A stretch of 6,529 nucleotides of DNA from JBBTCX01 sp038043045 (lineage in GTDB: Bacteria; Planctomycetota; Phycisphaerae; UBA1845): positions 1-6,529 of the forward strand of contig JBBTCX010000367.1 of NCBI GenBank assembly GCA_038043045.1, written 5' to 3'. Below are positions 3,951 through 6,529 of the stretch, in pieces; within the stretch, counting starts at the first letter, position 1; each line of letters opens with the position of its first letter. The notes under the pieces were generated by a model, which ran no database searches, had not been told where the DNA came from, and worked only from the letters and a program-made list of their open reading frames with translations. A program made the position numbers and the translations under genes.

Positions 3951-6529
3951 CTACCTTCGCCGCATGGTTGGCTGCGAAGCCAACTCGATGGAATGGGTGG
4001 CGAAGTTATAGAAGCAGCGTTGCGTGGTGATGTCCTGTGGATATTCGCCGGGTTTCTGGAGAATGACCCGCGCGGGGCGCGTGGACGAACCGTGGATCGC
4101 CAACAAGCTTCGGTCCTTCTCGAACGCCACGCTATCGCCTGATAACGACAATCCTTCCATCGGATCTTCCAAAACAACGGAACCCGTCGCCTGGAACTGA
4201 CGCAGGCGATCGGAACTGATCTTGCCCATGCGCTGATCCTCCGAGGCAATAGGTCGCGGCTTTGTTCGAGAATGAAAATCCGCCGTCAAGACATCGCACG
4301 AAAGAAACGTGGATCGGCCCGACGAAGAACCCGTGCTCTCTTTGGATTGCATTCGCACCAGGCGATCCAACCCAAGTCCGCTGAAGTGCTTCAATTGGAC
4401 GTCGCCCTCAAATCGCGTCTGCTCAATCGAAAAATCGTACCACATCAGCTCGCGCCACGTGATCAACGTCTTCGACGGACCGCTGCTTTCATTCACTCCA
4501 AAAAAACTATCCGCTTCTCGCCGAGTTCGGTCCGATGTCGCACGCGCGGATCGAAAATCCTCCAGCAACAAACTACCGTCGCCCTCGATCAACATCTTCG
4601 AAACTTCCTGCCGAAGATTGACGGACAGTTTGGGGCCTCGAATCGAGGCACGCGTTTTTAGTTCACCCGTTACCGGATCAGCTACCGTCGTGGTGACGAT
4701 GGCCTTTCCGGTGGCTAGCAAATAAGCCGGTTGCTTGGACGCCCCACCCGAACTCCACAACGCGTTTTCAGGCGACGGCTTCTCCGCCGACCAACTCCGC
4801 ACAAGAGGATTGAAGATCCACCAGTCGCTTGCTTGCTCCGCCGGGCGTGCTTCCTTCTGAACCTCATCAAACTCAACGACCAGCCGATCGGTATCAAACG
4901 TGGTCGAATTCTCACTGGCCGCGTGAACACTTCCCGTGAACACCGCCCGATTCTCCCGACCTTGATAATTCAAACCGTCTCGCCAAGTGATGACGATGGG
5001 AACGGGTTTTGACGATTGCCGACCGTCAAGGTCCCGTTGCGATAGGAGCGTCATGCGCCCCGCGCCCGGCACCTCGGCCCGTTGATCGAGAACGTTCATG
5101 CGAACTTCTCGACCCATCACGGACAACGCCCCCAACTGAACCGAAGCAGGTCGATCCTCGCGTCCGACCACAAGAGCTGTTTCGATTTCGCGCCCTTCTC
5201 GAACGGTGCAATCCAGTTCCTTGGCCGACAGATCCAAACCCTGCGTCGGATCGGTCACCATCACATCGCCAAACGCCTGCAATCTTTTCACCCGAACGTC
5301 GGATTGATAGCCTAGGCGATCTTCTTTTTTCTTGGTTTCGTTGTTGGCGGAACTGTTTTGCAACCCGCTTACCGTTTCAAAAGTAACGATCAACTTGTCG
5401 TTGGCTACGATGCTTCGGGTCCCTTGTTGAGCGACCACATCGCCCGCCGCGGTCATGAGCGCCGGTAACATGCGACCTCGAACTTCGTCACCAAATTCTA
5501 TATCGACTTCCCGTGCCGAAAGTCGATCCGCTTCGCGCGTCATGGCGACATTGCCCTCGGCATGCACGCGTCGAATCATGGCGCTTTTCATGTCGCTGTC
5601 GGAAACAGTCGCCAACGGGGCGGCGAACTCAACGTGAACCTTGTCGGCATCCATACTTAGGTCGTCATCACGCATGCGAACCCGACCCTTGAAATCGGCT
5701 TGGTCAAGGACTCGATGCTTTTTTTGGGTCACCACCCCAGAGGCAAGGCCAAAGGACGTCTTGCTCAGATATCGCCCCTGCAGTTGGAGAGTTTCCGCGA
5801 ATTGAATGGTCGAAGAGGAATCGGGCGAGGAGGTCAATGCACCGGCTACTTGATTCCCTGATGCGAGCGTCAACATCCCCGGCCCCTGAACCTCAACCAC
5901 AAAACCGTCACCCTCGCGACGAGTCTTAACCTCTCGACCAAGAAGAGTGCCTCTCTGATTGGTCTGCAACTTCACCGGCGCGTCCTGCGCACCAAGAAGA
6001 TCCATGGCCTTCTCATCCGGGCGAAAGACCGCCTTGGCACACTGCGCTTCTCCATCACGATTAGAGAGTCGCACCGGAGTACCCAATGCCGTGGCCAAAG
6101 TTTCGCCACCCGATCGACGTGGATCGTCCGCCCCAAGCGCCTCCACGACCAATCTTCCCGACCAAGTCACCAAGATATGTTCCGACGGTTTTGGATCGCC
6201 AGTCGCGGCTGCGGTTGATTGAGAACTTTTCGGGGCGACACCTGTGCGCGTCGGGTCGGCGTCGACAATTCTCCTGATGATCTCCAACGCCGCCGACTGA
6301 AGCCGCGAAGCCGTCGCGTCTCCCAGATTCTGCTTCACGTCCACATCGTCTTCGAATCGGGCAAAGTAAAATCGTGGAACATCCGCCGCCCGATTTTTCT
6401 CGACCACTTCTCGGCGAAAAATTGGAATACCGTCCTTCATCGTCGGCAACGGCTTAGCCGCCGGCTCGGACCGAGTAGCGACCTTGTCCGTGGAATCTTT
6501 TCCTGTTTGTGAATCCGTTGGCGTTCCAC
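3951..6529 (-). CDS. Large OstA/LptA-like repeat protein (5' end beyond right edge)
   Basis: The frame is open from the right edge to TAG at 3953-3951, giving 859 codons visible. Residue numbers here count from the TTG at 6449. Candidate starts at 6449 (TTG) and 6440 (ATG) lack a Shine-Dalgarno. Before them the frame reads a Thr/Ser/Pro/Lys linker (GTPTDSQTGKDS...), so the true start and any signal or membrane anchor lie outside. Repeated beta motifs typical of OstA/LptA domains recur: HAEGNVAM (296-303), TAAGDVVA (333-340), QAFGDVMV (391-398), FTGSVHA (504-510), FEGDVQL (680-686) and QATGSVVLEDP (753-763), each followed by a strand such as LSAREVDIEF. LptA forms the periplasmic bridge for lipopolysaccharide export, so this is probably a periplasmic or envelope protein with stacked beta-jellyroll modules. 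It is several times longer than E. coli LptA (about 185 residues). It has no partner gene in the window and converges on the kbl-side unit. Confidence 0.8.
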   Translation of the reverse strand, partial: GTPTDSQTGKDSTDKVATRSEPAAKPLPTMKDGIPIFRREVVEKNRAADVPRFYFARFEDDVDVKQNLGDATASRLQSAALEIIRRIVDADPTRTGVAPKSSQSTAAATGDPKPSEHILVTWSGRLVVEALGADDPRRSGGETLATALGTPVRLSNRDGEAQCAKAVFRPDEKAMDLLGAQDAPVKLQTNQRGTLLGREVKTRREGDGFVVEVQGPGMLTLASGNQVAGALTSSPDSSSTIQFAETLQLQGRYLSKTSFGLASGVVTQKKHRVLDQADFKGRVRMRDDDLSMDADKVHVEFAAPLATVSDSDMKSAMIRRVHAEGNVAMTREADRLSAREVDIEFGDEVRGRMLPALMTAAGDVVAQQGTRSIVANDKLIVTFETVSGLQNSSANNETKKKEDRLGYQSDVRVKRLQAFGDVMVTDPTQGLDLSAKELDCTVREGREIETALVVGREDRPASVQLGALSVMGREVRMNVLDQRAEVPGAGRMTLLSQRDLDGRQSSKPVPIVITWRDGLNYQGRENRAVFTGSVHAASENSTTFDTDRLVVEFDEVQKEARPAEQASDWWIFNPLVRSWSAEKPSPENALWSSGGASKQPAYLLATGKAIVTTTVADPVTGELKTRASIRGPKLSVNLRQEVSKMLIEGDGSLLLEDFRSARATSDRTRREADSFFGVNESSGPSKTLITWRELMWYDFSIEQTRFEGDVQLKHFSGLGLDRLVRMQSKESTGSSSGRSTFLSCDVLTADFHSRTKPRPIASEDQRMGKISSDRLRQFQATGSVVLEDPMEGLSLSGDSVAFEKDRSLLAIHGSSTRPARVILQKPGEYPQDITTQRCFYNFATHSIELASQPTMRRR

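Noticed and set aside
4309..5386. Several plus-strand open frames of 90-140 codons
   Set aside because: They lie antisense within the long OstA-like gene, overlap each other, and have arginine/proline-rich shadow composition.

Overview
The window looks like a piece of a Gram-negative, moderately GC-rich bacterial chromosome, most likely a planctomycete (Planctomycetota). Two observations support this. A very long OstA/LptA-like protein occupies the right end, which implies an outer membrane with lipopolysaccharide export. The left-edge secreted protein ends its visible part in a Gly-Ala-Cys-Cys motif that I associate with planctomycete extracellular proteins. The assignment is inference, not proof. 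No tRNA, rRNA, CRISPR array or insertion sequence was seen.

Layout. Positions 1-451 (minus) hold the first 150 codons of a secreted protein that runs off the left edge. Positions 452-1481 are about 1 kb without a convincing large gene. This stretch is AT-richer and holds several inverted repeats, an intrinsic-terminator-like hairpin, a reasonable sigma70-type promoter reading toward kbl, and a 30-codon reading frame behind a strong Shine-Dalgarno. Positions 1482-2723 (plus) are kbl (glycine C-acetyltransferase). Close behind, on the same strand, come a DUF4258 protein (2746-2997), a DUF2283 protein overlapping it by ATGA (2994-3191), and a stand-alone nucleotidyltransferase-fold protein (about 3269-3856). 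A 94-bp convergent gap follows. From 3951 to the right edge (minus) runs the C-terminal 859 codons of a large OstA/LptA-like repeat protein whose start lies outside the window.

How the parts fit. kbl and the three small genes may form one transcription unit, because the spacing is tight and no terminator is visible between them. Kbl belongs to threonine-to-glycine conversion and would normally work with threonine 3-dehydrogenase (Tdh), which is not visible here. The DUF4258/DUF2283 pair resembles small two-gene modules of the toxin-antitoxin type, but no activity can be read from sequence alone. The left and right genes are envelope or export proteins and have no evident functional link to the central unit. 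I see no system that can be called novel with confidence. The most worthwhile leads are the small-gene cassette behind kbl, the long structured kbl leader with its small reading frame, and the internal module repeats of the OstA-like protein.
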